Positions 1-9,500 of a stretch of DNA of 61,940 bases are shown one piece after another. Position 1 is the first letter of the stretch; each line of letters opens with the position of its first letter. Location of the stretch: positions 1-61,940 of the forward strand of contig NZ_CABTZZ010000011.1 of assembly GCF_902489465.1 (NCBI RefSeq), given 5' to 3'. The stretch comes from an uncultured Varibaculum sp. (GTDB taxonomy: Bacteria; Actinomycetota; Actinomycetes; Actinomycetales; Actinomycetaceae). A model generated the notes under the pieces. That model did not search any database and had not been told where the DNA came from. It worked only from the letters and a program-made list of their open reading frames with translations. The position numbers and the translations under genes were made by a program.

Positions 1-24
1 ATGGTGACGACGAATAATCGATAA
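1..24 (+). CDS. Possible 3' end of an upstream gene
   Basis: The first eight codons read MVTTNNR followed by TAA, and a strong terminator hairpin follows a few bases later. This suggests that an upstream gene on the plus strand ends here. In many actinobacteria pnp (polynucleotide phosphorylase) precedes the M16 peptidase gene, so pnp is a guess. Seven residues are too few to identify the product. Confidence 0.3.
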   Translation: MVTTNNR

Positions 25-31
25 CTAAGTT

Positions 32-60
32 GGCGAGGGCGAGATAATCTCGCCCTCGCC
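32..60 (+). terminator. Rho-independent-like terminator
   Basis: A perfect 13-bp inverted repeat (GGCGAGGGCGAGA and its complement) with a three-base loop TAA, followed by TCCTTTAATTT. It ends the transcript of the upstream gene and separates it from the small membrane protein gene. Confidence 0.8.
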
Positions 61-88
61 TCCTTTAATTTCAGAAAAGAGACCCCAG

Positions 89-508
89 ATGCGTAGATAC
101 TTCGACCTGGTAGTGGCGGGAAGTCTGCTTTTCCTGTGCCTATTTTTTGCTCTGATACTACTGTCGGTTTCTGCCACTTCCGACTCCGGATTATTAAGCA
201 TGTTTACCGGGTTTCTGGCTCTGATATTCGTTGCTGTAGCTGGCGGATTTCAACTGATTCTTGCTACCTTGCGTCTGATTTTTAAATTAGATGCCCGGCG
301 TTTTTGGGCTCGCGCTAGCCTAATCGCCCTGGTTTTCACCGTCTTTTCCCTCATTTATGCCGCTATCGCCGGCAGTGCCGAAACGGGACTACTGACCTTC
401 GCCCTCGGGATATTCACAGTCCTGGGCGCGGTGCAATGCGCCTGCGCCTGGGCGCTAAGCAACTCCCGAACAAGACAACCGCTCCCTAAAAACCCCACCA
501 GCCAGTAG
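89..508 (+). CDS. Small four-helix membrane protein, unknown function
   Basis: I do not recognise the family. The 139-residue product is almost entirely hydrophobic, with about four membrane helices at roughly residues 6-30, 35-60, 70-92 and 97-122, and a short polar C-terminal tail rich in Pro, Arg and Gln. It lies just after a strong terminator, so it must start its own transcript. It runs in the same direction as the M16 peptidase gene 46 bases further on. ORF length, hydrophobic pattern and strand agreement support a real gene; function is open. Confidence 0.65.
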   Translation: MRRYFDLVVAGSLLFLCLFFALILLSVSATSDSGLLSMFTGFLALIFVAVAGGFQLILATLRLIFKLDARRFWARASLIALVFTVFSLIYAAIAGSAETGLLTFALGIFTVLGAVQCACAWALSNSRTRQPLPKNPTSQ

Positions 509-554
509 CAAGGCGGGACACTGTAAAGAAACAAGCAAACCCTATAAAGAGAAA

Positions 555-1874
555 ATGCCTGAAAAATACGATTACAAACTGCCGCTTTCAGCCCAAGCGC
601 CTCGCCTGAGTATTAGCGAAGGCGAAACCCTAATTGAAAGATCCATACTGCCCGGCGGTATCCGCTTGATTACCCAACAGGTACCCGCCTCGCCCTCGGT
701 AGTGCTCGGACTTTGGATTCCGGCAGGTTCGCGCGATGAAGACCCGCAGCATTTGGGATCTACTCATTACTTAGAACACCTGCTGTTCAAAGGCTCGGCC
801 ACCCGCACCGCGAAGCAAATCTCGCGGGCATTCGATGCTGTGGGGGGAGAACTAAACGCTGCCACCGCTAAAGAATCCACCCACTATTACTGCCGAGTAC
901 TCTCCCGTGATCTACCAATGGCGGTAGCAGTACTCACCGAAATGCTGGCGCGCCCCACCTTAGCGGCCCCAGATTTCGAACTGGAACGGGCAGTTATCCT
1001 GGACGAACTGGCCATGTCCCAAGATGATCCCCAAGATGTTGGCTACGAAAAGTTCTTGGGCGAACTATTCCCCAGCTCTCCGCTGGGTCTGCCGGTGGGA
1101 GGCACCGCCCAAACCGTGGCGGACACCCCCTTAGAAGCAGTGAAAGCCCATCATCAGCGCTGGTATCAGCCCCGCCACCTGGTAGTTGCGGCCGCCGGAG
1201 ATATTAAGCATGACCACCTGGCACAACTAATATTGGACGCAGCCAGTAAGAACGGTTGGCCCCTGCCTGCGGGCACCGATCCGCAAGTTCCCCAGCGCAC
1301 CCAGCCAGATCCGGCAGTGCCGGCCAGCGCCGTAGTAGAAAAAACGGTGGAACAGGGGCAAATATTTATCGGAACCCGGTCGCTACCCGCTAATGACCCC
1401 CAGCGGGACACGCTTAGTCTGCTGCTCACGGTACTTTCCGGAGGGATGTCTTCCCGGTTATTCCAAGAAATTCGGGAAAAACGAGGCCTGGCCTACTCTA
1501 CCTATGCCTTTGACTCCGCCTATAGCGATAGTGGATCCTTCGGCCTCTACGCCGGGTGTGCCCCCAATAATTTGGAGCAAGTTGGAGACCTGCTGGTGGC
1601 AGAACTAGAAAAACTAGCCGAGCACGGAGTACCCGAAGGTGAACTATCCGAAGCGTTAGGGCAGCTCAGCGGGGGAGTGCTACTGGGAATGGACGATAAC
1701 CGCGCCCGGATGGCGCGCCTGGGACGCGCAGAAGTAAACGGAGGCCGCTTGCGCACCATCGAACAGTTAAACACTGCCCTGCAAATTGTCAGCAGCGCCC
1801 AAATTAGTGAGCTGGCAGCGCAATTTCTCGGCTTACCACAGGTGAAAGTCGTGGTACGCCCGGCGGTGGCATAA
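555..1874 (+). CDS. M16 family zinc metallopeptidase (pitrilysin / processing-peptidase-like)
   Basis: A 439-residue member of the M16 family (insulinase, pitrilysin, mitochondrial processing peptidase). The inverted zinc motif HxxEH is intact as HYLEH at residues 71-75, and the third zinc ligand is probably Glu151, 76 residues after His75 as in processing peptidases. The C-terminal half carries the RGLAYS-type motif of the second, inactive M16 repeat. The single-chain length near 440 matches the short bacterial class that acts as a dimer. No signal peptide is visible, so it probably works in the cytoplasm; substrates are unknown. In actinobacteria this gene is often found beside pnp and dapB, as here. 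A TATAAA hexamer lies six bases before the ATG, a borderline example of the leaderless pattern seen elsewhere in the window. Confidence 0.93.
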   Translation: MPEKYDYKLPLSAQAPRLSISEGETLIERSILPGGIRLITQQVPASPSVVLGLWIPAGSRDEDPQHLGSTHYLEHLLFKGSATRTAKQISRAFDAVGGELNAATAKESTHYYCRVLSRDLPMAVAVLTEMLARPTLAAPDFELERAVILDELAMSQDDPQDVGYEKFLGELFPSSPLGLPVGGTAQTVADTPLEAVKAHHQRWYQPRHLVVAAAGDIKHDHLAQLILDAASKNGWPLPAGTDPQVPQRTQPDPAVPASAVVEKTVEQGQIFIGTRSLPANDPQRDTLSLLLTVLSGGMSSRLFQEIREKRGLAYSTYAFDSAYSDSGSFGLYAGCAPNNLEQVGDLLVAELEKLAEHGVPEGELSEALGQLSGGVLLGMDDNRARMARLGRAEVNGGRLRTIEQLNTALQIVSSAQISELAAQFLGLPQVKVVVRPAVA

Positions 1875-1883
1875 GCTGAACGA

Positions 1884-2366
1884 GTGAGAATAAAGAAACT
1901 TTTTCCAGTTATTGCCGCCGCGGCGCTGCTTGTCGCCTGCAGTCCCGCCGCGCAGTCGCCTGGTCCCGAAAAAACTACGACTAACACTAACCCCAAAGTG
2001 ACCAGTTCGGTTTCGACTACGCCTGCTACCCCGACAGTTTCGCAAACCCCAGAAGTGACCTTCACTCCCAAAGATCACCTGTCGGAAACGCAAAACTCCT
2101 TTATCAAACAGGTGATGGAAAAGAACCACTATGATCAGCGTACCGCGGAGATAGTTTTGGGGCCAGTACAATCTCTGTGCGGACTGCTCGATACCAAACA
2201 GCCAGATTCGGTGGCAAATAAACAAACTCTGTCCGATATTTATAACAAAGTTGATTCTGCCGAGTTACGGCAAGAATGGTACAACAATCTGCAGATAGCT
2301 GGGCAAACCCTGTGTCCAGATAAAGCGCAAATCATTAACGCTAATAAACCCGAGGGTGTGAGTTAA
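1884..2366 (+). CDS. Putative lipoprotein, unknown function
   Basis: The 160-residue product starts with a lipoprotein signal: basic RIKK, a hydrophobic stretch and the lipobox LVAC near residues 16-19, so it is probably lipidated and anchored outside the membrane. A Ser/Thr/Pro-rich linker follows (about residues 20-65), then a charged, probably helical domain that I cannot assign. The start is GTG, nine bases after the peptidase gene, and the stop is one base before dapB, so it sits inside a transcription unit with both. Gene context gives no clear function. Confidence 0.75.
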   Translation: MRIKKLFPVIAAAALLVACSPAAQSPGPEKTTTNTNPKVTSSVSTTPATPTVSQTPEVTFTPKDHLSETQNSFIKQVMEKNHYDQRTAEIVLGPVQSLCGLLDTKQPDSVANKQTLSDIYNKVDSAELRQEWYNNLQIAGQTLCPDKAQIINANKPEGVS

Positions 2367-2367
2367 A

Positions 2368-3123
2368 GTGAGCGAAAAACTGAAAGTCGCCGTGGTCGGA
2401 GCCCAGGGGCGTATGGGGCAGTCCGCTTGTCAAGCGATCGCAGACTCTGCAGACTTGCAGCTAGTTGCCCGTTTGGGCAGTAAAGATGCGATCACCTCGC
2501 AGACTTTGGCCGGGGCTGAGGTCGCAGTAGAGTTCACTATTCCGAGCGCCAGTTTTGCCAATACTTCCGCGATTTTGCGCTCCGGCGCCCATGCGGTAGT
2601 CGGTACCTCGGGGTGGGACGAGGACGCACAGGCAAAAATCCAGGAAGTGGCGCGCGAAACTGGGCGTAACGTATTGATTGCACCTAACTTTGCGCTTTCC
2701 GCAGTACTGGTGATGGCTTTTTCTCGCTTGGCAGCGCCTTTCTTCACTTCCGCCGAAATCGTGGAGACTCATCATCCGAAAAAATTGGATGCCCCGAGCG
2801 GGACAGCGCTAGCAACCGCCCAGCAAATGGCGGCGGCTCGCAAGCAAGCCGATATTCCACCAGCCCCCGATGCCACCACCACCGATCCCGAGGGTGCACG
2901 CGGTATGAAAGTGGGGGATGTGGGGATCCACTCGCTGCGGATGCTAGGGGCTAACGCGCACCAAGAAGTGCTCCTTTCTAACCTGGGGGAACAGCTACGA
3001 CTGCGCACTGACTGTTTTGATCGCTCCTCCTTTATGCCGGGAGTGCTGTTGGCCGTCCGTAAAGTTGCCACCGCGGCTCCCCTGACAGTGGGGCTGGATA
3101 AGCTCATGGATTTAGGGATCTAA
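2368..3123 (+). CDS. dapB: 4-hydroxy-tetrahydrodipicolinate reductase
   Basis: Reduces 4-hydroxy-tetrahydrodipicolinate with NAD(P)H in the diaminopimelate/lysine pathway, which feeds peptidoglycan cross-links. The 251-residue protein has the nucleotide-binding motif GAQGRMG at residues 11-17, the GTSGW segment near 79-83, and the substrate motif HHPKKLDAPSGT at 135-146 with the catalytic His pair and Lys139. Length is normal for the family. The GTG start follows the lipoprotein stop after a single base. dapA, the preceding enzyme of the pathway, lies 0.6 kb downstream, separated by a GNAT-like gene; many actinobacteria have thyX at that position instead. Confidence 0.97.
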   Translation: MSEKLKVAVVGAQGRMGQSACQAIADSADLQLVARLGSKDAITSQTLAGAEVAVEFTIPSASFANTSAILRSGAHAVVGTSGWDEDAQAKIQEVARETGRNVLIAPNFALSAVLVMAFSRLAAPFFTSAEIVETHHPKKLDAPSGTALATAQQMAAARKQADIPPAPDATTTDPEGARGMKVGDVGIHSLRMLGANAHQEVLLSNLGEQLRLRTDCFDRSSFMPGVLLAVRKVATAAPLTVGLDKLMDLGI

Positions 3124-3124
3124 A

Positions 3125-3694
3125 GTGAATACTCCTCCTGCCGAAGAAACAGTCCGCTTAGCGAAAAGTGAAGATTTACCTGACTGGGGACGGATTCAGG
3201 CACAGGCCATGCAAGCCGATCTACAGTCCCATCTGGGACAAATCGGTCCGCAAACCCTAGCACTTATCGACCCGGAGCAGATCACGCGAGCCTGGCAGCA
3301 GGCGTTATTTAGCCCGCCCTCGCCAAAACATCACCTGCTCACCGCGATAAATAAAGGACAGGTAGTGGGGATGGCGGCGATTGCCCCGGCGCCGCAAATG
3401 CTGGTGCAACCCAAACAATCCCCGCTCGCCGAAAAAAATGCTGATGCCGAAATCGTGGCTCTCGAGGTCACCGATTGGGAGAATAACCTGAACGCTGCCT
3501 CTCGCCTGGTAAATGCGGTTGGCGATATATTGCGAATGTCAGGGGCGAGCCGGCTGCAGATCTGGCTCGCGGCCGGAGCTACCGAAAAAATCCGGTTCTT
3601 CAACGAATGTGGGTTCGCCCCTGCTGGGTTGCGCCAAGGCCTAAAAGTAGGGCACGAATCCATGGTGCAGCATCTGTGGTTTACTGACCTCTAG
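3125..3694 (+). CDS. GNAT-like N-acetyltransferase
   Basis: The 189-residue protein fits the GCN5-related acetyltransferase fold. It begins with TVRLAKSEDLPDWGRIQ, a typical first strand and helix, has a central strand QVVGMAAIAP, and ends with FFNECGFAPAGLR, the usual late motif of GNAT proteins. The acetyl-CoA loop is not textbook, so the substrate cannot be read from sequence. It starts with GTG one base after dapB and is probably cotranscribed with it. A role in amino-acid or protein acetylation would be guesswork. Confidence 0.75.
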   Translation: MNTPPAEETVRLAKSEDLPDWGRIQAQAMQADLQSHLGQIGPQTLALIDPEQITRAWQQALFSPPSPKHHLLTAINKGQVVGMAAIAPAPQMLVQPKQSPLAEKNADAEIVALEVTDWENNLNAASRLVNAVGDILRMSGASRLQIWLAAGATEKIRFFNECGFAPAGLRQGLKVGHESMVQHLWFTDL

Positions 3695-3745
3695 ACCCCT
3701 TGCGCCCGCTTTTTGGACGAAAGAAAAATCGCCAAGGGGGGTGGG

Positions 3746-3751
3746 TAGAGT
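3746..3751 (+). promoter_or_regulatory. -10 element of a probable leaderless dapA promoter
   Basis: TAGAGT lies exactly six bases before the dapA ATG, placing the expected transcription start at or beside the start codon. There is no Shine-Dalgarno sequence in the gap GGGGAC. No good -35 hexamer is seen. Confidence 0.5.
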
Positions 3752-3757
3752 GGGGAC

Positions 3758-4660
3758 ATGAGCAACGCAGAGTGTACTTATCGGCTTCCCGCACCGGTTG
3801 GGGTAGCAATGGTGACCCCCTTCCAACCAGACGGCTCCGTAGACTATGACGCCGCCGCCAACCTAGCTAAACACCTGGTAGATCAAGGAATCGATCACCT
3901 GGTACTTTCGGGTACCACCGGGGAATCGCCTACTACTCACCTGGATGAAAAAGAACAGTTAATAAAGGTAGTTCGCCAAGCGGTAGGCGAAGACCTCTAC
4001 ATTACTGCCGGCGCGGGATCAAACGACACTGAACATTCGGTGCGGATGGCACGCAGCGCCCAGGAGGCCGGGGCTGACGCGATCCTAGTGGTAAGCCCCT
4101 ACTATTCCCGTCCCTCCCAAGAGGGAATGTATCAACACTTTGCTAAAGTGGCTGGTCAAACAGACCTGCCAGTTATGCTTTACGATATTCCCGGACGTAC
4201 CGGGGTAGCCATCGGCGATGAGCTACTGATGCGCCTAGCGCAGATCGACAACATCGTGGCGGTAAAAGATGCTACCGGCAAAGTGGAAGTCGGGGCGCGG
4301 CGCATTAATGAAACCGGTTTGGCTTTCTATTCCGGCGACGATGGCCTCAATTATTCCTGGCTCACCCATGGCGCGGTGGGGGTAATCAGCGTGGTCGCTC
4401 ACGTCGCCGCTCCCAGCTACCGCAAAATGGTGCAGCTGGTAGAAAACGGAGACTACCAGGGGGCTCTGCAGATATCCCTAGAGCTAGAACCCTTGGTGAA
4501 AGCATTAATGGGAGGGGGGCAAGGCGCCGTAATGGCCAAGCACGCCCTCGCCGAACAGAAAGCTATTCCTACCGCTACTTTGCGCCTGCCATTAGCTCCC
4601 GCCAGCGAAGAGGAGATCGCCCAGCTGCGCGCCGCCCTGGAACGTTTCGAACTGCTTTAG
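3758..4660 (+). CDS. dapA: 4-hydroxy-tetrahydrodipicolinate synthase
   Basis: Condenses pyruvate with aspartate semialdehyde, the first step committed to diaminopimelate and lysine. The 300-residue protein shows all landmarks of the class I aldolase: SGTTGES near 51-57, YDIPGRTG at 142-149 with the catalytic tyrosine, and the Schiff-base lysine Lys170 in AVKDATG. Length is normal. It has its own probable leaderless promoter although dapB lies just upstream. A 177-base gap without an obvious gene separates it from the RNase J gene. Confidence 0.97.
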   Translation: MSNAECTYRLPAPVGVAMVTPFQPDGSVDYDAAANLAKHLVDQGIDHLVLSGTTGESPTTHLDEKEQLIKVVRQAVGEDLYITAGAGSNDTEHSVRMARSAQEAGADAILVVSPYYSRPSQEGMYQHFAKVAGQTDLPVMLYDIPGRTGVAIGDELLMRLAQIDNIVAVKDATGKVEVGARRINETGLAFYSGDDGLNYSWLTHGAVGVISVVAHVAAPSYRKMVQLVENGDYQGALQISLELEPLVKALMGGGQGAVMAKHALAEQKAIPTATLRLPLAPASEEEIAQLRAALERFELL

Positions 4661-4837
4661 AAAGGCTCGCGGTGTACTGGCGGTTTTGATCGTGAAACCG
4701 GCTCTATTAATCGGCCTAGAGCACCAAGGGCGCCTGCCAGTGGAGATTGGCCTTAAAGACCTGCCTAGAAGAACTAATCGCGCCCCCGTGAGCGCGGAAG
4801 TTTGCTATAGACGGGTAAAATCGGAACAATTAGACAC

Positions 4838-6529
4838 GTGAATCCGCTTTATCCTGAACTTTCTTTTCCGCCGAAGCTAAAATCCGACACCATCCGGGTA
4901 GTTCCCCTGGGAGGCCTGGGGGAAGTCGGACGGAACATGACCGTAATCGAGCTTAACGGCAAAATCCTGATTGTCGATTGTGGGGTGCTCTTCCCCGAAG
5001 AAATCCAACCGGGAGTGGATCTGATTCTCCCCGACTTTTCATATTTACACGGACGTATGGATCAGGTCGTAGGATTGGTACTCACCCATGGTCATGAAGA
5101 CCATATTGGGGCGGTACCCTATCTGATGCGTCTACGCGAAGATATTCCCATTTATGGCTCCCAACTCACCTTAGATTTTCTGCGTCCCAAATTGGAAGAG
5201 CATCGACTCCCGGCAACGCATCTGCACCAGGTACGCGAGCGGGAGCGCATTGAGCTAGATATTTTTTCTTGCGAGTTTTTGGCGGTCACCCACTCGATAC
5301 CCGATGCCCTAGCGGTAATGGTCCGTACCAAAGCTGGAAACCTGCTGGTTACCGGCGACTACAAAATGGATCAACTTCCGCTCGATAAACGAATCACCGA
5401 CCTGCGTGCCTTTGCGCGCATGGGAGAAGAGGGCGTTGACCTGTTCCTAGTGGACTCCACCAATGCGGAAGTGCCCGGTTTTATTGCCCCGGAAAGAAAA
5501 ATCGGTCCGGTAATCCGCCAGGTACTGTCCGAATCTACTGGGCAAGTAATCGTAGCTTCCTTCGCCTCCCATGTGCACCGCGTGCAACAGGTGCTGGACG
5601 CTGCCCGCGCAGTCGGGCGCAAAGTGTGCCTGTCAGGGCGCTCAATGGAACGTAATATGAACATTGCGGCGCAGGCTGGCTACCTGGATCTAGATCCGGA
5701 AGTGGTAGCGCGCGCGGATGAGCTCAAGCGGCTACCCCCGGAAAAACGAGTGTGGATGGTCACCGGTTCCCAAGGTGAACCCATGGCCGCGCTCTCGCGG
5801 ATTGCACAAGGTGAACATCGCCTAGTGTCCCTGGAGCCAGAAGATACCGTGCTGCTGGCCTCCTCGCTGATCCCGGGAAATGAAAACTCGGTGTACCGGG
5901 TCATTAACGCACTGATGCGCCAAGGCGCCAATGTAGTACATAAAGGTAACCGCGCGGTTCACGTTTCCGGACACGCCGCGGAAGGGGAACTGCTCTACAC
6001 CTACAACATTGTCCAACCCAAGAACGTGATGCCGATTCACGGAGAAATCCGACATTTGATTGCCAATGGACGGATCGCCCAATCCACCGGGGTGCCGGAA
6101 GAAAATGTGGCTTTAGCCGAGGACGGGGTAGTAGTCGACCTCAAAGATGGGCAAGCGCGCGTAGTGGGGCAAGTCGATTGCGAATACGTCTATGTTGACG
6201 GCGGATCCATTGGAGAAATCGATGAAGATCAGCTAAAAGACCGCATGACTTTGGGGGAAGAAGGTTTTGTGTCCGTATTTGCCGCGGTAGACGTGCCCAC
6301 CAAAATTATTGCTGCCGGTCCGCATATCACTGCTCGGGGAATGGCCGAGGATGAGGGGGTGTTTAGGGAAGTGCTACCGGATGTGACCGAAGCATTGCAA
6401 AGAGCATTAAATCAAGGAGATAGCGATCCTTATCGCCTGCAACAGGCGATGCGCCGGGCGTTAGGACGTTGGGTGGCGCGCCGCTTACGCCGACGTCCCA
6501 TGATCGTACCGGTAGTTGTGGAGATCTAG
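4838..6529 (+). CDS. rnj: Ribonuclease J
   Basis: A metallo-beta-lactamase/beta-CASP ribonuclease with 5'-3' exonuclease and endonuclease activity in RNA decay and processing. The 563-residue protein has the metal-binding motif THGHEDH at residues 83-89, a further metal motif TGDYKMD near 174-180, the beta-CASP region in the middle and a C-terminal domain typical of RNase J. The GTG start fits the family N-terminus. The neighbourhood dapA-rnj is common in actinobacteria. Its stop codon directly abuts the lysX ATG, which suggests cotranscription and translational coupling. Confidence 0.96.
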   Translation: MNPLYPELSFPPKLKSDTIRVVPLGGLGEVGRNMTVIELNGKILIVDCGVLFPEEIQPGVDLILPDFSYLHGRMDQVVGLVLTHGHEDHIGAVPYLMRLREDIPIYGSQLTLDFLRPKLEEHRLPATHLHQVRERERIELDIFSCEFLAVTHSIPDALAVMVRTKAGNLLVTGDYKMDQLPLDKRITDLRAFARMGEEGVDLFLVDSTNAEVPGFIAPERKIGPVIRQVLSESTGQVIVASFASHVHRVQQVLDAARAVGRKVCLSGRSMERNMNIAAQAGYLDLDPEVVARADELKRLPPEKRVWMVTGSQGEPMAALSRIAQGEHRLVSLEPEDTVLLASSLIPGNENSVYRVINALMRQGANVVHKGNRAVHVSGHAAEGELLYTYNIVQPKNVMPIHGEIRHLIANGRIAQSTGVPEENVALAEDGVVVDLKDGQARVVGQVDCEYVYVDGGSIGEIDEDQLKDRMTLGEEGFVSVFAAVDVPTKIIAAGPHITARGMAEDEGVFREVLPDVTEALQRALNQGDSDPYRLQQAMRRALGRWVARRLRRRPMIVPVVVEI

Positions 6530-9500
6530 ATGCGGGTAACTGGAAATGAAAAATCGGATATTTCTTGGCGTCAGCGCGTCCCCGCCTGGCTAGGTTGGGT
6601 TTATACCATTGCCGCGCTATTTTGCCTGGTAATGATTCCGTTGCGCTACAGTGGCAGTCGCGGGTTCGGGCGCTTTAGCTACCTGGTACTAACCATGCTC
6701 GGGGTGCCATCGACTGCTACCTTAGGGGCGGCAGTAATATTGGCGTTCTTGGCTCTGCTGTGTTTTTCCCGCAAGCGGATCGGGGTTATCGTCCTCATTG
6801 CCTTACATACCCTGCACGCCTTGCTGAGCCTGACTGCCCTGTTATTCTCTTTCTCGAATCCAGAAGTTACCCTGGCTGTCTGCTTATTCCTTGGGTTTCG
6901 TCTGCTCTTTTCCACATTTGTGGTAGTAATTTTATTCGCTGCCGCCCGTAGCTTTTGGGGAAGAATCAATGCGCGATCCGCCTGGAAAGCCCTCTTTGTG
7001 CTGCTAAGTGGCCAATTGCTGGTATTTGGCATGGGGTTCATCATGGCTCGGGTTCTGGCGCCGCGCACGTGGGACAGTGGAACCTTGGCGTTTTGGGTCT
7101 TTTCCCGAATGTCGGGATGGCGACTACCCCACGGTAATGCTATTCGTTTGCACCTAGCCCACCTAAGCGGTTTTCGTGGTCTTGGCTTCTTCATTATGGT
7201 GCTTTCCGGCCTGGTAATGATGATTGCCGCCATGCGCTTTATTCTCGGTCAACGGGCGCAAGCTCGCACGCGCAGCGAAGATCTCGCCTTGCGTGCCCTC
7301 CTGTTCAAATGGGGGAAAGCTGATTCCTTAAGCTATTACGCCACCCGTGATAATCGGGCAGTAGTTTTCAGTGCTGATGGGCAAGCAGTGGTTTCCTACG
7401 GGGTAGCTCTGGGAGTAGCTCTAGCGGCCGGGGATCCCATAGGGGATCCTTCTTCCTGGGAAAATGCAGTACAAAGGTGGAAGGCACACTGTTACCGTCA
7501 AGGATGGATCCCGGCGGTAATCTCCGCTAGTGCCCAGGGGGCGCGTGTCTATCGCCACCAGGGACTTCGGGTACGCAAAATGGGTGATGAAGCTATTATT
7601 ACTCCCGAACGTTTTGAACGTAACTCCAGTGCCGGCCGAGCCTCGTTAGCTGCTCAAAGAAGAGTTGCTCGAGCTGGGGTGGAGATCGAGATTTGCAGAC
7701 AAAGCGAACTTTCTCCCGCGCAGCTGCAGGAAGTAGCGATGGTGGCCGAACTTTTCCGGCGCGGGAACGAACGTGGTTTCTCGATGAGCCTCGATAGAAT
7801 GTTTGCTCCTCAAGAGGGCGAGCAAATCATCGTAACCGCGCGGGGCAAAGATGGGCAATTACAGTGCCTGCTCACCTTCGTTCCCTGGGGACAACGCGCC
7901 GTTTCCCTCAACTTAATGCGCCGAGCAGAATCGGCGGTTAACGGGGTAGTAGAAGCCATGGTGCTCACCTTGCTGCAGCAAGGACCGGAAAAAGGGATAG
8001 ACCGGTTCTCGTTGAACTTTGCGATGTTCAGAGAAGTTTTTGTGGAAGGCGAAGCCGTTGACGCCACTATCAATGATCGCGCCAAGCGCGCCCTCTTTGT
8101 TAAAGCCTCCCGTTTTTGGCAACTAGAGTCACTATATGAATCCAACGCCCGGTATAACCCGAAATGGTTACCCCGATATTTTTGTTTTTCTTCCGATCCG
8201 TTAGTGCCGTTATCGCTGATAGCAGCGGGAATCTTAGAAGGATTCGTGCCCGCACCGGAGGCCGCCGTACGCGGGGAACCCTTTGAATGGGAAGTTGATA
8301 GCCAGTATCTGCGGGAACTAGAAGCGATGCGCACCGAGCATACCGCCGCTAAACTGCAGGTAAAACTGAGTGAACAACAAAGATCTCGGCGCGCGAAAGC
8401 AGAAAAACTCAGTGCGGCGGGAATAGAATCCTTCCCGGCAGGTTTCGATTTAGGGATTCCCTTATCTGCAGCGAAAGCCCGCCTTGATGCGGGTGAAACC
8501 GGGAAGGCGGTTCGCAGTCTCGGTCGAATTGTGGCTCGCCGGAACCATGGAGGCGTGGTGTTTTGGGATTTGCACTGCCAAGGCACCTATCTGCAGGTAG
8601 TACTAGAACGAGGCAACCTCACAGCGGAACAGTTCGCCCATCTACGACTGCTGGACTTAGGGGACCTGCTAGTTGTTAGCGGCCACTACGGAGCCTCCCG
8701 AAACGGTACGCCCTCTTTGATAGCAGAAAACTGGACGCTGGCCGCTAAAGCCTTGCGTCCAATTCCCCATCCCGCTGCGCGGCTAGACATTGCTACCCGC
8801 ACTCGGGAACGCACCATGACTTTGCTCAATGACGCTACCGCAATGCAGCGGCTGCAGGCGCGTTCGCGGGCATTAAGCGCGGTACGTAAAGAACTGATAG
8901 ACCGTGGCTATCTGGAGGTGGAAACCCCCATGCTGCAGGCGGTGCAAGGTGGCGCCAATGCCCGTCCCTTCGTTACTCACTCCAATGCCTACCAGGTGAA
9001 TATGTTCTTGCGGATCGCCCCGGAACTGTATCTAAAACGCCTGGCAATAGCGGGGATGGGGGCAATCTTCGAGATGGGACGCTCCTTTAGGAACGAGGGC
9101 GCGGACGCAACTCACAACCCCGAGTTCACCTCCTTAGAGGTCTATAAGGCCGGCTCTGACTACCGCGAAATGATGACCCTTACCCGTCAGCTTTACCAGG
9201 CAGCCGCCCGCGCGATTCATGGAAAAGAAATCGCTCTACGCCCGGTAAAATCGCCCGAAAGTGACAATGAAAGCGGCGAAGTAGATTTCGTTGAGGTCGA
9301 TATCTCTGGCGATTGGCGGGTAATCTCGGTTTTTGACGCGGTATCTGAGGCCGTGGGAACCACGGTTACCCCCGACACCGGGGAAGAGGAGCTGCGTAGC
9401 CTGTGCCTGAGGCACCAGCTAACTCCGCCGCCGGGCGCCAATAGCGGCACCTTGCTGGGGACGCTATATGACGACCTCGTAGAGGCACGCACGGTAAAAC

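Noticed and set aside
7810..8586. 258-codon antisense frame inside lysX
   Set aside because: It lies opposite the conserved lysX sequence, lacks recognisable motifs and is rich in Ser/Arg as expected from a reverse-frame shadow.
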